Assembly (NCBI RefSeq): GCF_001619985.1
Contig: NW_017264199.1
Span: 744,001 to 808,000 of the forward strand
Direction: 5' to 3'
Source of the DNA: Xylona heveae TC161
Taxonomy: Eukaryota > Ascomycota > Xylonomycetes > Xylonales > Xylonaceae
Length of the DNA: 64,000 nucleotides
Position 1 is the first letter of the stretch; the number at the start of each line of letters is the position of its first letter. Both the position numbers and the translations under genes were made by a program. Shown here piece by piece: positions 24,351 through 35,545 of the stretch. The notes under the pieces were generated by a model. That model was not told where the DNA came from, made no database searches, and saw only the letters and a program-made list of their open reading frames with translations.

Positions 24351-24885
24351 AAAAAGATAATCCCTTCTTGTTTTATCCTCTATTCCCTTTTTTTTATAAT
24401 TTCATGAAAATCAATGGGAAGGAGGGGGGAGGGGGACCGATGTGTTGCAACGATATAATACTACCTACTTTCATATGGGCTCTCGTCAGATTTCAGATTT
24501 CGCAGGAAGAAGAAAAAGAACTGGGAGCGGTATTTGTACTTCTAACCTCATTCCCCGGTCTATAATCCTTTTGCAATTTATGAGAGGGACGATAGGGGGG
24601 ACATGGCATCATTTTTCAAACGGATAAGTTGTTATTATTTCCCGCCACTAGACGATATCTCTTTTTTAACAACTTCGAAATTTCTCCTTTTCTTCTTTAA
24701 TTATTTTTATTTGAAATAAAATTGTTACCTAAATTCAATGACTGCTACGATGCCATTACTATTTTCCGCCGCTCGTGAATGCTGAAAACGTTTTTTACAT
24801 TTAAAAAAAAACCTCGAGATTATCAAATTATATCTCAAGATATTATCCTTCTGAGCGTAAGATTGCCTTTTCTTTCCCGCGCCAT
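24351..24885. other. Convergent 3' spacer between clc1 and cdc37
   Basis: Shared 3' flank of two genes that end facing each other. It is A/T-rich with several AATAAA-like stretches and poly-T runs. No gene is visible. Confidence 0.55.
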
Positions 24886-25552
24886 CTACTCGGGGTCAGG
24901 CGCGGCAGTTGTGACTTCTTCCTTTCTGGCCTTTTCTTGAGCTTCAATCTCCTTGAGCGCCTTCTGGCCTTCTTCGGTAGTGGCGTCGATGATATTCTCT
25001 TCCAAGCTGAGCATTCCATTCTTTGAACGCAGAGTTAGTTTTGCATCCAAAAAAAGAAAAAAAAGAGAAAAAAAAAAGAAAAAAAGAAATGAAGGAAAGA
25101 AAAGAGACGAAAAACGAATGCAAAAGGGAAAGGGATCAAACTTACCTCACCGAGTTGGCCGACGACTTCTTCGGCCTCTTCGACGCTCATCTTGGCGAGC
25201 ACCTTGTTGACCTCGTCGAGGCTTCCGCTCTCGAGGGCACGTTGCAGGCCCGGAGGGAACGAATCAAACACGCCTCTTGCCTTCTTCTCAACTTCTTCCT
25301 CGCTGTCCGGCCGGGGAATATTGATGTTGATGCTCGTGCCGGGGTCGACGGCGTGTAATTGGATCTGCTCGACTCCGCCAGCGCCTTCCCCTTCACCGCT
25401 GGCGCGTTCTTTGGCAATTTCAGCAGCCCGGGTCTTGATCCGGCCATAGGTGGTAGAGACGTCGTCCTGGAAAACCTTTTGCGCTTGATGGCCGGGGGTC
25501 GTGATCCTAGGCGAGGAGAGAAAAGAGAAAGTGAGTAAATTGCGTAGAAGAT

Positions 25553-25614
<62 letters not shown>

Positions 25615-26714
25615 ATCAAACACTTACCGTTTGAAGAATAGTCCTACGCCATCACGGCCGAGGGTTCGACAGTATTGAAGGAGCAGGCCTTGGTGAATGC
25701 ACTGACGGGCGTATTCTTCGTTACCTGCCATCTGGTTGTTGAATCCTTCAATGAGAAGCCCATCTGTCTCGCGCTCCGTCACAACGTCAGGGTGCTCGGA
25801 GATGAACTGCAGGCTGGCGCGGTAGTCGCCGACTTTGATCTTGGCAAATTCTTTTCCTAGCTTCGTAGGCTCAATGTTCTCCTCGCCGCCGCCAGTCTCG
25901 TCCGCAGCCTCTTCTACATCTGCTTCGGCCCCGGAAGAAGTCGTTTGTCCATCAGCGCGAGTCAGGTGCTCCTGGTTCTTAAGCGCCCCGGGGTTCAAGA
26001 CTTCAACCGTCTCAGCTTTTTTGCCTTGCGAAGAAGAGCTGCTCTTGTTGTCCTTTGATTTCGAAATAAATGTGCTGTCGAAACCGGTGTGTATGCTTTC
26101 ACTTGTGATTTTCCGGTGCTCGTCCTCTTCGAGCTCGGCCAGCTTGTCCAGAAGCTCGTTTTGTAGGCCATTGACCTTTTGCTGGTGTACTTGGATCTCC
26201 TTTATGTATCCCTCCAGTCGATTTTCCGGTTTCTGGTTATCGACTTCCTTCTTCACTTGATCGATAAGAACTGCCATCATTTTCGAATATGTTGGTTGCT
26301 CTTCCACCCTGGCATAGACTCCCTCGGGTCTTGGCGGCGGCTGGTCCTTGGATGGATCTCCTGCCGACTCAATGAGTGCTTGGAAAACAAGCTCGTCCGG
26401 GTTGCGCGAGCTCTCTTCGTGGGACTGAAGAGCCTTGAGAAGCTCATCTATGCGAGTGATCAGGCCATCGTTGACTACACGTTCATATTTGAGCGTCTCA
26501 ATTTGGTGCTTTCTCTGAAGGCGCTGCTGGTGAATCTGGTTCTGTTTCGCACGAATAAAGGATCGTTTGTCGACGTTCGGGTGCACCTCAATATCCGAGT
26601 CATCGCTCAGCTCCAGGTTATCCTTTTGGGAGACGGTTAGTAAGTTGCAACACTCTTACTGCAGCAGGCCGTGGGGAGTTTCTTGCATACCCATTTGGAG
26701 TAATCCAGCACCAT
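24886..26714 (-). CDS. cdc37: Hsp90 co-chaperone Cdc37
   Basis: Kinase-specific co-chaperone that delivers client protein kinases to Hsp90 in the cytosol. Minus-strand exons in order are 26691-26714 (24 nt), 25628-26622, 25146-25506 and 24886-25020, giving 504 residues. The first exon encodes MVLDYSKW and joins to DNLELSDDSDIEVHPNVDKRS, the conserved N-terminus with the Ser that casein kinase 2 phosphorylates in this family (SDDSD here). A helical kinase-binding region (RAKQNQIHQQRLQRK), the central Hsp90-binding domain (GKEFAKIKVGDYRASLQF) and a helical C-terminal part (FPPGLQRALESGSLDEVNKVL) follow. Two introns carry long purine/pyrimidine simple repeats. Divergent from the Mdl1-type transporter gene. 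Confidence 0.95.
25049..25139. repeat. A/G-rich tract in cdc37 intron 3
   Basis: About 90 bases almost purely of A and G on the plus strand, so a polypyrimidine tract on the transcribed message. It fills most of the 125-nt last intron of cdc37 upstream of its acceptor at 25021. Confidence 0.85.
25561..25612. repeat. (AG)26 microsatellite in cdc37 intron 2
   Basis: Twenty-six uninterrupted AG units on the plus strand (CT in the cdc37 message), flanked by near-repeats, in a 121-nt intron. Length polymorphism between strains is likely. Confidence 0.95.
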
Positions 26715-27325
26715 TTTGCCCCTCTCTTTGTTTGTTGTGTTTATAATGTGAAAAGATACAAGTTGGTTTGGATAGAAAGATCAATGGTAGGGAAGCTGCA
26801 ATCTGTCTGTTACAGCTATGGAAAAATGAAAATGTTCACGACTTCTGTTCGATAGCTAAATCACTGAGGTCATGTAGAAGGAAACAACTAGAAAGTTGGT
26901 GATCATAATTGGGCTGCACAAATATGGAACAAAGCCATGCATAACTAACAGACGCCCCCACTATGACAGGGCCCCGCTGGCCAGTTGCGGCCTAATGCAC
27001 TTTCGGGAATCCCATGCCATCGGAGACCGGAGATTACGTAATGGTGGAAGGTATCGGTACGACGATGACTGATAATAGTGTACTCTGTAGCAGGCTGTAC
27101 AGCGGTACCTCCGGTAATTCCCCATGCTGTAATATTTGCGGTCCAGAAGTTTGCCCAAAAGGCCTCAACTACCTACAGTACCGGCTTCGGAGCCTCCGCT
27201 ATTCGCAGCTACGATGGATTATTGCCCGCAAGTGGCTTCATTGAAGGAAATCCGTATTATCGCGCGGCGATAAATTTCTTGAACTCAGTTAGGGGTCATT
27301 TCAAAAGCTCTCGGGCCTCGCAGCC
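26715..27325. promoter_or_regulatory. Divergent promoter region of cdc37 and the Mdl1-type transporter gene
   Basis: 611 bases between two start codons that face apart. It must hold both promoters. I see no clear TATA box or heat-shock element, and no gene. Confidence 0.5.
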
Positions 27326-30014
27326 ATGCGTGGCTCGAAGCTATTAGTTGAGCGAGCCTTGTTCAGCTTCAGGTCCCAGACGTCGCTGTCGGCTCCGAAG
27401 CTCGCCCCCGTCTCAAGCATTGGATATAGGCAATGCTATACTTCTATCCAAAAGGTATTGCCTGGGTTTCAGAGCCGGCAGTTTCATTCGCAGCTTGTCC
27501 GAAACACTTCAATTCTTCGCGCCTATTCGCATCCTCTTCGAGAGACATGGTTGGCACGTTCGGCGCCTGCCCGACAGCTTTCCGTCTCCAGGTGTCTTCG
27601 AGAAAATCGACCGAGCAATGATCAAATTGCAGAGAAACCTGCCGTTCCAGAAGAAGATGACTTTGAACATGCTCGGACCGAGAAGGCTTCTCAGGCGGCT
27701 AAAATCAATCTCAGCGCCAAGTTACATAAAGATGGTGCATCTCAAGGCCAGGCAGCTGGCTTTGGAGAAGTATGGAGACTGATCAAGATCGCGAGGCCTG
27801 AGGCAAAGTGGCTTGCAGGTAAGTTACATGATCTCCTGGTAAGAATTCACGTTATTAACGATACTCGGTAGCTGCCTTTGTCTTTCTCCTCGTGTCTTCT
27901 TCAATCACAATGGCTATCCCGTAAGCAATGCCACCGGTGTAATGCATGGCTCGATTGTTGACAGGAATAGGTACTCCATTGGAAAGATTTTGGATATTGC
28001 AACTAAAACAAATACGATGGATACAGTGTTTGGCCTAAACTTGACAACATTCTACTTTGCACTGGCAGGGGTACGTTCTGATGGTTCGTGGGTCAATCTT
28101 GCTTGAAGTTAATTCTGTATCAGGTTCTCGCTGTTGGAGCAACTGCAAACTATGGCCGAATCATCATTCTCAGAATCGTCGGAGAACGCATTGTTGCCCG
28201 GCTTCGATCTCAACTCTTCCGACGGACATTCGTTCAGGATGCTGAATTCTTTGATGCTAACCGTGTTGGCGATCTCATCTCTCGTCTGGGCTCTGATACC
28301 ATTATTGTCGGTAAAAGTGTCACGCAGAACTTGTCGGATGGGTTGAGAGCTATGGTAAGCGGAGGAGCTGGCTTTGGGCTGATGGCGTATGTCAGTCTCA
28401 AACTTACGGGCATCCTCGCCCTAATGTTTCCCCCCATTGCTATTGGCGCGTTCTTCTACGGCAGAGCGATCAGGAATCTTAGCCGGCAAATCCAGCGAAA
28501 TTTGGGAACTTTGACAAAGATTGCCGAGGAGAGGTTAGGAAATGTCCGAACTAGTCAAGCATTTGCTGGTGAAATCCAAGAAGTTGGGAGATACAATAAC
28601 CAGATCAAGAACATCTTCGCGCTTGGAAAGCGTGAGGCTCTCATCAGTGCAGGTTTCTTCAGCTCAGTATGTCGTCCAACCCCTGCTACAAATGATATGC
28701 GACTAATGTTGACAGACCGGTCTGCTTGGTAATATGACCGTCCTAGCACTTCTCTACGTCGGAGGTTCGATGGTCAAGTCCGGAGCTATCAGCATCGGAG
28801 ACCTGACCTCATTCCTTATGTATACAGCTTATGCAGGTTCGAGTTTGTTCGGCCTTTCAAGCTTCTATTCGGAATTGATGAAGGGTGTTGGCGCTGCTAG
28901 CCGACTTTTCGAGATGCAAGACCGAAAGCCAACTATCTCTGCTACTGTTGGCGAAAAGGTTGTGTCAGCACGGGGTCCAATCAAGTTTGAGAATCTTTCT
29001 TTCAGCTATCCTACGCGACCGGCTGTCTCAATATTCAAGGGACTTGATTTCGAAATCCCCCAGGGAACTAATGTCGCAGTCGTTGGACCTAGCGGAGGCG
29101 GAAAATCCACCATCGCCCATCTATTGCTCCGCTTCTACTCACCTTCTGAAGGACGTATCACGATTAATGGGAAGGACATCTCCAAAGTGAATGTCAAGTC
29201 CCTAAGAAGAAAGATTGGATTGGTAGCGCAGGAACCTGTCTTGTTCTCGGGGACAATTGCAGAAAACATTGCCTACGGCAAGCCTCACGCTACTCGCGGA
29301 GATATCGTTGCTGCAGCGAAAAAAGCAAACTGTACATTCATTAGCGACTTTGTGAGTTCAATATATTAGCGCTACAACCAAGGCAGAAGCTGACCGGAAT
29401 CAGCCTGATGGCTTAGATACACATGTTGGACCCCGAGGCGCACAGCTATCGGGCGGACAGAAGCAGCGTATTGCAATTGCCCGGGCCTTGGTCAAAGATC
29501 CAGACATTTTGATTCTTGATGAAGGTAAGCATTTAGTCCTCTCTTGTTTCAATATCTGCTGGTGCTAATTATCAATTCTCCAGCTACCTCTGCACTTGAT
29601 GCCGAGTCAGAGACGCTTGTTAACTCTGCTCTCGCTGCTCTGCTTAGGGGGAATAACACCACAATCTCCATTGCTCACCGTCTTTCTACAATCAAACGTT
29701 CTGATCGCATCATTGTTCTCTCACCTGATGGAAGCGTCGCGGAACAAGGAACTTTCAAGGAGCTCTCTGCCAACCCTGATGGGGCCTTCACTAAGCTGAT
29801 GGAGTGGCAAATGAGCGGAAGCGACATCTCTGATTCTGGATCTGGAGGAATCTCTCAGGAAGCAAGAGGCAAGCCTACCGAAGCAGAGGAACTTGAGCAA
29901 GAATTAGAAGGTTTTGACGGGGAAGATCCAGGTGACCTGGAAGCACCTCAACGCCGAAAGGATGAAACAAAGGCTGAGGTCGTTCTCGAAAAGGCGAATA
30001 AACATACTACATAA
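27326..30014 (+). CDS. mdl1: Mitochondrial half-size ABC transporter, Mdl1/ABCB10 type
   Basis: Probable inner-membrane peptide or metabolite exporter of mitochondria. Seven exons (27326-27818, 27872-27920, 27971-28070, 28124-28666, 28716-29351, 29404-29524, 29584-30014) give 790 residues. The first ~100 residues are rich in Arg, Ser and Leu with almost no acidic residues, a mitochondrial presequence. A six-helix membrane domain follows ([14 protein letters not shown], then [16 protein letters not shown]). The ATPase domain has Walker [10 protein letters not shown] (519-527), signature LSGGQ (622-626), Walker B ILILDE with Asp646/Glu647 and H-loop AHRLS. All catalytic motifs are intact. A charged acidic tail ends the protein. 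The assignment to Mdl1 rather than Mdl2 or Atm1 rests on overall style; Atm1 is less likely. Confidence 0.9.
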
Positions 30015-30659
30015 GAAACGAACTCTTTACAGCCAGAATCATACATCTATCAGCGGTTTCATGCCGGAACAAGCGGCGAGTGGCTTCCGCCAAAGCCTCG
30101 CCCTCTGCGTTGGAAATAAGCGGTGTTATATACGTAAAATATCTTCGGTCACACTTATTTCCCCTTTTGCATTTCTGTACATTATACTCCTCTCGCTAGA
30201 ATTTTCAAAGTTTAGATTGCGTTCTAAAGCATAAAAAATTGTCGTTCAGATTGGCCCTGACCCATCAGATAACGGGATATCGTCTAGTGATGACTTCATC
30301 CTGGTACAGCTACTTTGACACAGCAACAGCCGAGGGCCTGGTACATTTCCCTTTTTGGAAGTATGTTTTCTTTCAAACCTCGCTTTCTGCACCTATGTTC
30401 TTAATACTAAGTGTCTCACAAAAGTGTTCAAAGCATCGCTCGAGTTTACGTGACAAAAAAAGATTGTTCGGAAGTCTTTACTAAAGAAGGCAAGAGTTAC
30501 ATATCTTCAAGATCGCAGTCTTTGTTCTGTCTAGTATTTATTTTTATAAATAGCCTTGACAACTGGAATTTCCAACAGCGCCAATCCAAGATTTGCGACC
30601 GTGGTTGAAGGCTCCTGAGAGATCGCAGCCTTTTCTAAGTTCGTCATCCTCATCCGCCA
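30015..30659. other. Spacer between the ABC transporter and haspin genes
   Basis: 3' flank of the transporter and promoter of haspin. A/T-rich, with no gene or repeat that I can support. Confidence 0.5.
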
Positions 30660-32655
30660 ATGTCTCGCAACTATGGCTTCTACGGGAAGCGATCGAAATC
30701 GTCTTCCTATCTTTCTTCAACATTTCAGTCACTTTCCCCAGCAAAGGCGGGGAAGCAGCGTCTGCTGCCGGAAATTAACGAGATCGAGTCGGCCATAAGC
30801 AGACTCAATATTTGCGAGGAGACAAAACCTAAGTCAAGGACGCCTTCTATATCATCACACGGAGCCAGGGACGACCAGAAGGACGAACGAAAGTTATCTA
30901 TTGAAGGTAACTCAAAAAGCCGTGGCAAGAAATCCAAAAGAAATCAGAAGGATGGCAGATCAAAGGAAGTTGAAGATAAACCCATTGAGAAGAAAACGGA
31001 CATTGAAATCCGCAACGACTCAGAAAACGTCACCTCCGCTTCATCGCCGAAGCGAGAAGAAAGATCCCCCCATAAAGCTCTTAGAGAGAAAAGTCGGAAT
31101 ATCCAGAGTCCTGTCCTTAAGAGGCAAGGGAAAACGGAGGAAAAGATCCCGAAAGCCAGCACCCAGTCTAGGACTAATCGGCAGAGTACACATCACCATG
31201 CCAGTCCATCTCCGCCTTCTTTGCCAGCTCCGGCTCGACAAACCAGAACACGGAGAGCAAACGCCCTGGACAAAGATTCTCATACCGCATCGAAACGAAT
31301 CGCGCATGCGGAGCCTTTATTGAAATTGTGTAACGATCCTGAGGGACGAAATGCACCCACGAACTTTCAAGCGTGGGCCGACGAAGTTGACAGATACTTT
31401 GACGTTGATAAGATTGCAGAAGCGTCCTATGGAGAAGTTTACCGACTGAAATTTAGAGATGCGGATAGCGTATGGACGCGGTCCGATGAGTCAGTGCTAA
31501 AGATTATTGCACTCAAACCGCCGCCAGGTACCCCAAAAAGGAAATATAAAATTGATCTGATGAGCGCCATTCAGGACGTTGCTTCAGAAGTAGATCTTCT
31601 TCGCCGCATGAGCACAGTTCCCGGGTTTACGAACTTTAGAGAGGTCAGAGTAATGTGTGGAAGACTACCGTCTCAGTTCGTCGAAGCATGGAAGAGGTTC
31701 AAGAAGGCCAAGTCGAAATCAGAGTTCCCAGACCCGGGCAAAGCCTACAGCTATCCTGATGACCAGCTTTGGGCCGTTATTGAAATGCAGGATGCTGGGA
31801 CAGATTTGGAGAACATCACGCTTACAGATGTCTATCAACTCTGGGACGTCTTCTGGGGCGTAGCAATGACGCTCGCCAAGGGTGAAGAGCTGGCTGGATT
31901 CGAGGTGAGATTGAGTAGTGGTTCCCCTAAATTTTCATAATGGCTTATTCTCTTACCACAGCATCGAGATTTGCACCTTGGAAATATCTGCGTACAAACA
32001 GCGAAAAAGTCGCTGGGTTCTGATGAGGCATCGAATTCCGAGTCGGTTTCCGACGGCCGGAAATTTAATTTCACCGGCCTTAAAACTACCCTCATAGACT
32101 ACACTCTCTCGCGTGCAGAGATGGAAGATAGTGAAGAAACAGGAAATGACGACAATGACCAGCGTATTGCATATCTCGATCTTGAGGCGGACGACTCAGT
32201 TTTCTGGGGCGAAGGAGAATATCAGTATGACATCTATCGATAGTAAGTCATTTGACATAAACGTTGGGAGAGGAGTTTATGTTTCTAATGAGATCTTTAG
32301 TATGCGAGGAGACCTGTTTTTTGACGACCCCAACGTTGATCCTGAAGTATTCCAAGATGACGCTTGGGAGACCGAGAAAAGCTGGAAGGACTTTCACCCA
32401 CGGAGTAATCTTCTCTGGCTTCACTTCGTACTCGGAGAACTACTAAAACAAATACCCGCTAAGAGTAACGGCCAGAAGCACGGAAAGAAGGAGGATGAGC
32501 ATGCTCAATCCTTCCTAGCCAATTTGCAAATCATCAACAGAAAGCTGAAGCCAGCTAATCTCCCCATGGGCGATTTGCAGTCGACCGGAGATCTAATTGC
32601 GTTCGCCCTGGAAAAGGAGTGGCTAGATGCCGAGGATGTTATTGCCCATGTATAA
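30660..32655 (+). CDS. haspin: Haspin-family histone H3 Thr3 kinase
   Basis: Atypical protein kinase that phosphorylates histone H3 on Thr3 and helps place the Aurora B complex at centromeres. Exons 30660-31904, 31962-32242 and 32301-32655 give 626 residues. The first ~220 residues are basic, Ser/Lys-rich and disordered. The kinase domain begins near 237: glycine-loop-like EASYGEVYRL (~254), ATP-binding Lys at about 281 (SVLKII), catalytic HRDLHLGN at 416-423 (immediately after the first intron) and DYT at 461-463, the haspin-specific replacement of DFG. The C-terminal lobe has DIYRYMRGDLF, WLHFVLGELL and the terminal LEKEWLDAEDVI helix. The DYT motif is a diagnostic family trait, not a defect. 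Confidence 0.93.
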
Positions 32656-33365
32656 GCAGCATCCCGCCCAGTAGAGAACCCCTTTACTGATTTTCTACTT
32701 CCTTATTTCTGTTCTAAACTAGCGACAAGCATATTGCGTGGAAGATCTATTTGATATTTTAGAACGTTGCATATTGTTTTGGTTTTATGGATTGGCGCGC
32801 AGAGGCGATGAAGGCGCTTTCACTCGAATTTTAAAATAAATCATTTGCTGTTATTATCCAGGATTGGAGAACATATAGAAGAATGTTTCGGAAGTAAGAG
32901 GTTATTGCCTAGATTTGCTCTGTGGATTCAGATTCGGGTCATGTTACTTTGGACAAGGTTATCGACATATCACGAGATAGAATGAGGGCGTCAGGGGAAT
33001 CCAGCTGACCAGCAGGCAGTTCCTGCAGCACGGGGCGTCGTTTAGCTTCCCGTGTAAATACTGCGGGTAATAGTGATAGCCGGGGTTGTTGTTGTTACCT
33101 AGCTTAGTGGAGATCTCCGCAAGATAAGCTTCGTATCTGGTTAAGTAATGAGCCTCATCCGGCGACGCAGGCGTCACAACCCCCAGAGACACACAACCCC
33201 GACCACGCTCAGGCACTTCACGTCTCTTACATGACAACACAACGACATCTCCACCTAGATTGAAAGCCCTGATCTTGCTTGCCACATATTCACTTTCAAT
33301 TACAATTACTTCTAGGCCAGATATCATCTATTTTGAATCAAGCTCGCATCCTTCTGTCTTCCGTT
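32656..33365. other. Spacer between haspin and the nucleoside transporter gene
   Basis: No gene is supportable. A 122-codon open frame on the minus strand (32959-33327) has no recognisable motif and lies where the promoter and leader of the next gene should be. Confidence 0.5.
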
Positions 33366-34890
33366 ATGGACCGCCTCCGCAGGCTGTTTCGGTCTGAGCC
33401 ACCCGCTTATGAGCCCATAGAGGGCGGGGAGCAGGGCGATGAAGCTCAGAATGAGGAGAAGTTTAGCTGGATTGAATATTCCATCTTCTTTCTGCTGGGT
33501 ATAGCCATGCTATGGGCTTGGTAAGACTATCCTTGACATACAGTTGAGCGAAGTATTTCAGAGGTCATTAACATTGGGCAATAGGAATATGTTCCTTGCC
33601 GCAGCGCCGTACTTTCAACACCGTTTCGCATCATCTGAATGGATCCTTACTCACTTTCAATCTGCAATCACTTCCGTGTCTTGCGTAACGAACCTCGGAT
33701 CAATGATTGTTTTGACAAAATTACAGTCGGGGGCCTCATATCCTAAGCGGATTGCAGCAGCACTCCTGCTCAACACCATAACATTCACTCTGCTGGCGAT
33801 TTCAACAACCTCATTTCGCTCAGTGACCGCGGGCGGCTATTTTGGTTTTCTTTTGACCATGGTGTGCGCAACGAGCCTTTCCACGGGATTGAGTCAGAAT
33901 GGCGTCTTTGCCTATGTCACTGGCTTTGGACGTGGAGAGTATACTCAGGCGATTATGGCGGGCCAGGCTGTTGCAGGAGTCCTTCCTTGCGTTGCGCGTA
34001 AGTATATTTGATGATAATTCATGCACACGGCAGGCTAATAGCCGGTTAGAAATCGTGTCGGTGCTCTCAGTCTCCCAGGAAGCAGCAGAGGACGGATCTG
34101 CGCAGGAATCCCCAAAGTCAGCTTTTGCTTACTTCCTTACGGCTACTGGCATATCCTCAATTTCCTTCGTCGCCTTTATGTATTTCGTTGAACGCCACAG
34201 GAAACAGAGACAGCTCAAACGAGTCGTTGAGGATATTCATGAAGCTGAGGGAGAAGAACAGGCGGAGCGCAAAGTTGTCGGTCTCTGGAGTCTATTCAAG
34301 AAGCTTCACTGGAATGCAGGCGCAGTATTCATGTGCTTTGCAGTGACAATGGTCTTTCCGGTGTTCACACAGGTACGTAATTCAGACTTGTCGGGGGTCA
34401 CCCCGGCTTTCTATGCCATTGAAGGGGGCAATTATCATTTAACTCATACCCTTGATAGGCTATTCTCAGTGTGCGCGATCCAGAACACTCTTCTCGTATC
34501 TTCCAGCCTGCAAGTTTCATTCCCCTCGGCTTCCTTGTATGGAATATTGGAGACCTTATCGGGCGACTTCTCACGCTTCATCCTCGTCTGAAAATCTTGC
34601 ACTACCCCCGTATGCTCTTTGTCTTTTCTATTGCTCGTGTCATTTTCATCCCTCTCTATTTGCTCTGCAACATGTATGGTAAAGGCGCTGTGATCTCCAG
34701 CGATTTCTTTTACCTAGTTGTGGTGCAGCTTTTCTTCGGTCTAAGCAACGGTTACCTCGGCAGCTCATGCATGATGTCTGCTGGTGAGTGGGTGGAGGTG
34801 GAAGAAAGAGAAGCTGCCGGTGGATTCATGGGCTTGTTCCTCGTCGCTGGATTGACGGTCGGTAGCTTGTTGAGTTTTCTGGCAGCTTAG
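33366..34890 (+). CDS. fun26: Equilibrative nucleoside transporter (SLC29/Fun26 family)
   Basis: Multipass carrier for nucleosides or nucleobases; the yeast relative Fun26 is vacuolar. Exons 33366-33520, 33585-33997, 34050-34372 and 34459-34890 give 440 residues. I chose the ATG at 33366 because the frame upstream reads hydrophobic non-family sequence and the family begins with a short acidic cytosolic tail (PAYEPIEGGEQGDE). Eleven or so hydrophobic segments are visible, starting with SIFFLLGIAMLWAWNMFLAAAPYF (family motif: WNxFxxAxPYF). A central charged loop (ERHRKQRQLKRVVEDIHEAEGEEQAERK) separates the N- and C-terminal halves, as usual. The C-terminal GLSNGYLGSSCMM is another family landmark. 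Confidence 0.92.
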
Positions 34891-35545
34891 ATCTTTTGCG
34901 GGGTTGTTTTGCATTGAACAGCAGTTCTGATAACATTTCTGGCGTTTGGGTTCTTTTCTATCTGCATGACAGGGCAAGTCTTTTGGCTTATTGGTACAGA
35001 TGTTTGTATATATCATATCATACTCCTCAAATGAATGGCGTAGATGTAGGCTTAGCTTGGTTGCACACGCGTGCGATCTTTCTATTCACTCCTTTTTGAT
35101 TTGTTGTTATTCCATTTTATTTTTATTTTTGAGAAAGAACTATCTTGTTATTACACTTTGAACCTAATCTCAGTTTATATTAAAAGGGTCTTTTGTGGAA
35201 ATTGTCAATATTCAGAGCATTCATTCCCGCAGGGTGGATCGTCATGCTGACATGCGGAATGACCAATGGAAAGTGAACTATCGAAGGCGGTGAACGCTAT
35301 CGCTCGTATCAGTTTGGATAACGAGACTATAATATCACCATTGAAGAGTCATCAACAATCACAATATTACCTACCTTAGCTTAGTCTCTCGTTGTATACA
35401 GAACGTAGCTCAGAGAACCTCATGACTGTTGCTTTATTGACTCATTAAGACTTAACGTATATATTGTAAAAGGTAATAGTCACCGCTGTTCTATTCCTGT
35501 GAGCTCTTTCTAATAGCTGTGCGTCAGTTCAACGAGTCCCTGTCT
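34891..35545. other. Spacer upstream of the LRR-like gene
   Basis: A/T-rich 3' flank of the transporter gene followed by a promoter. No gene or repeat was seen. Confidence 0.5.

Noticed and set aside
35519-35545. N-terminal extension of the LRR-like protein
   Set aside because: The extended frame begins at GTG; the first ATG is 35546, followed by a protein-like start.
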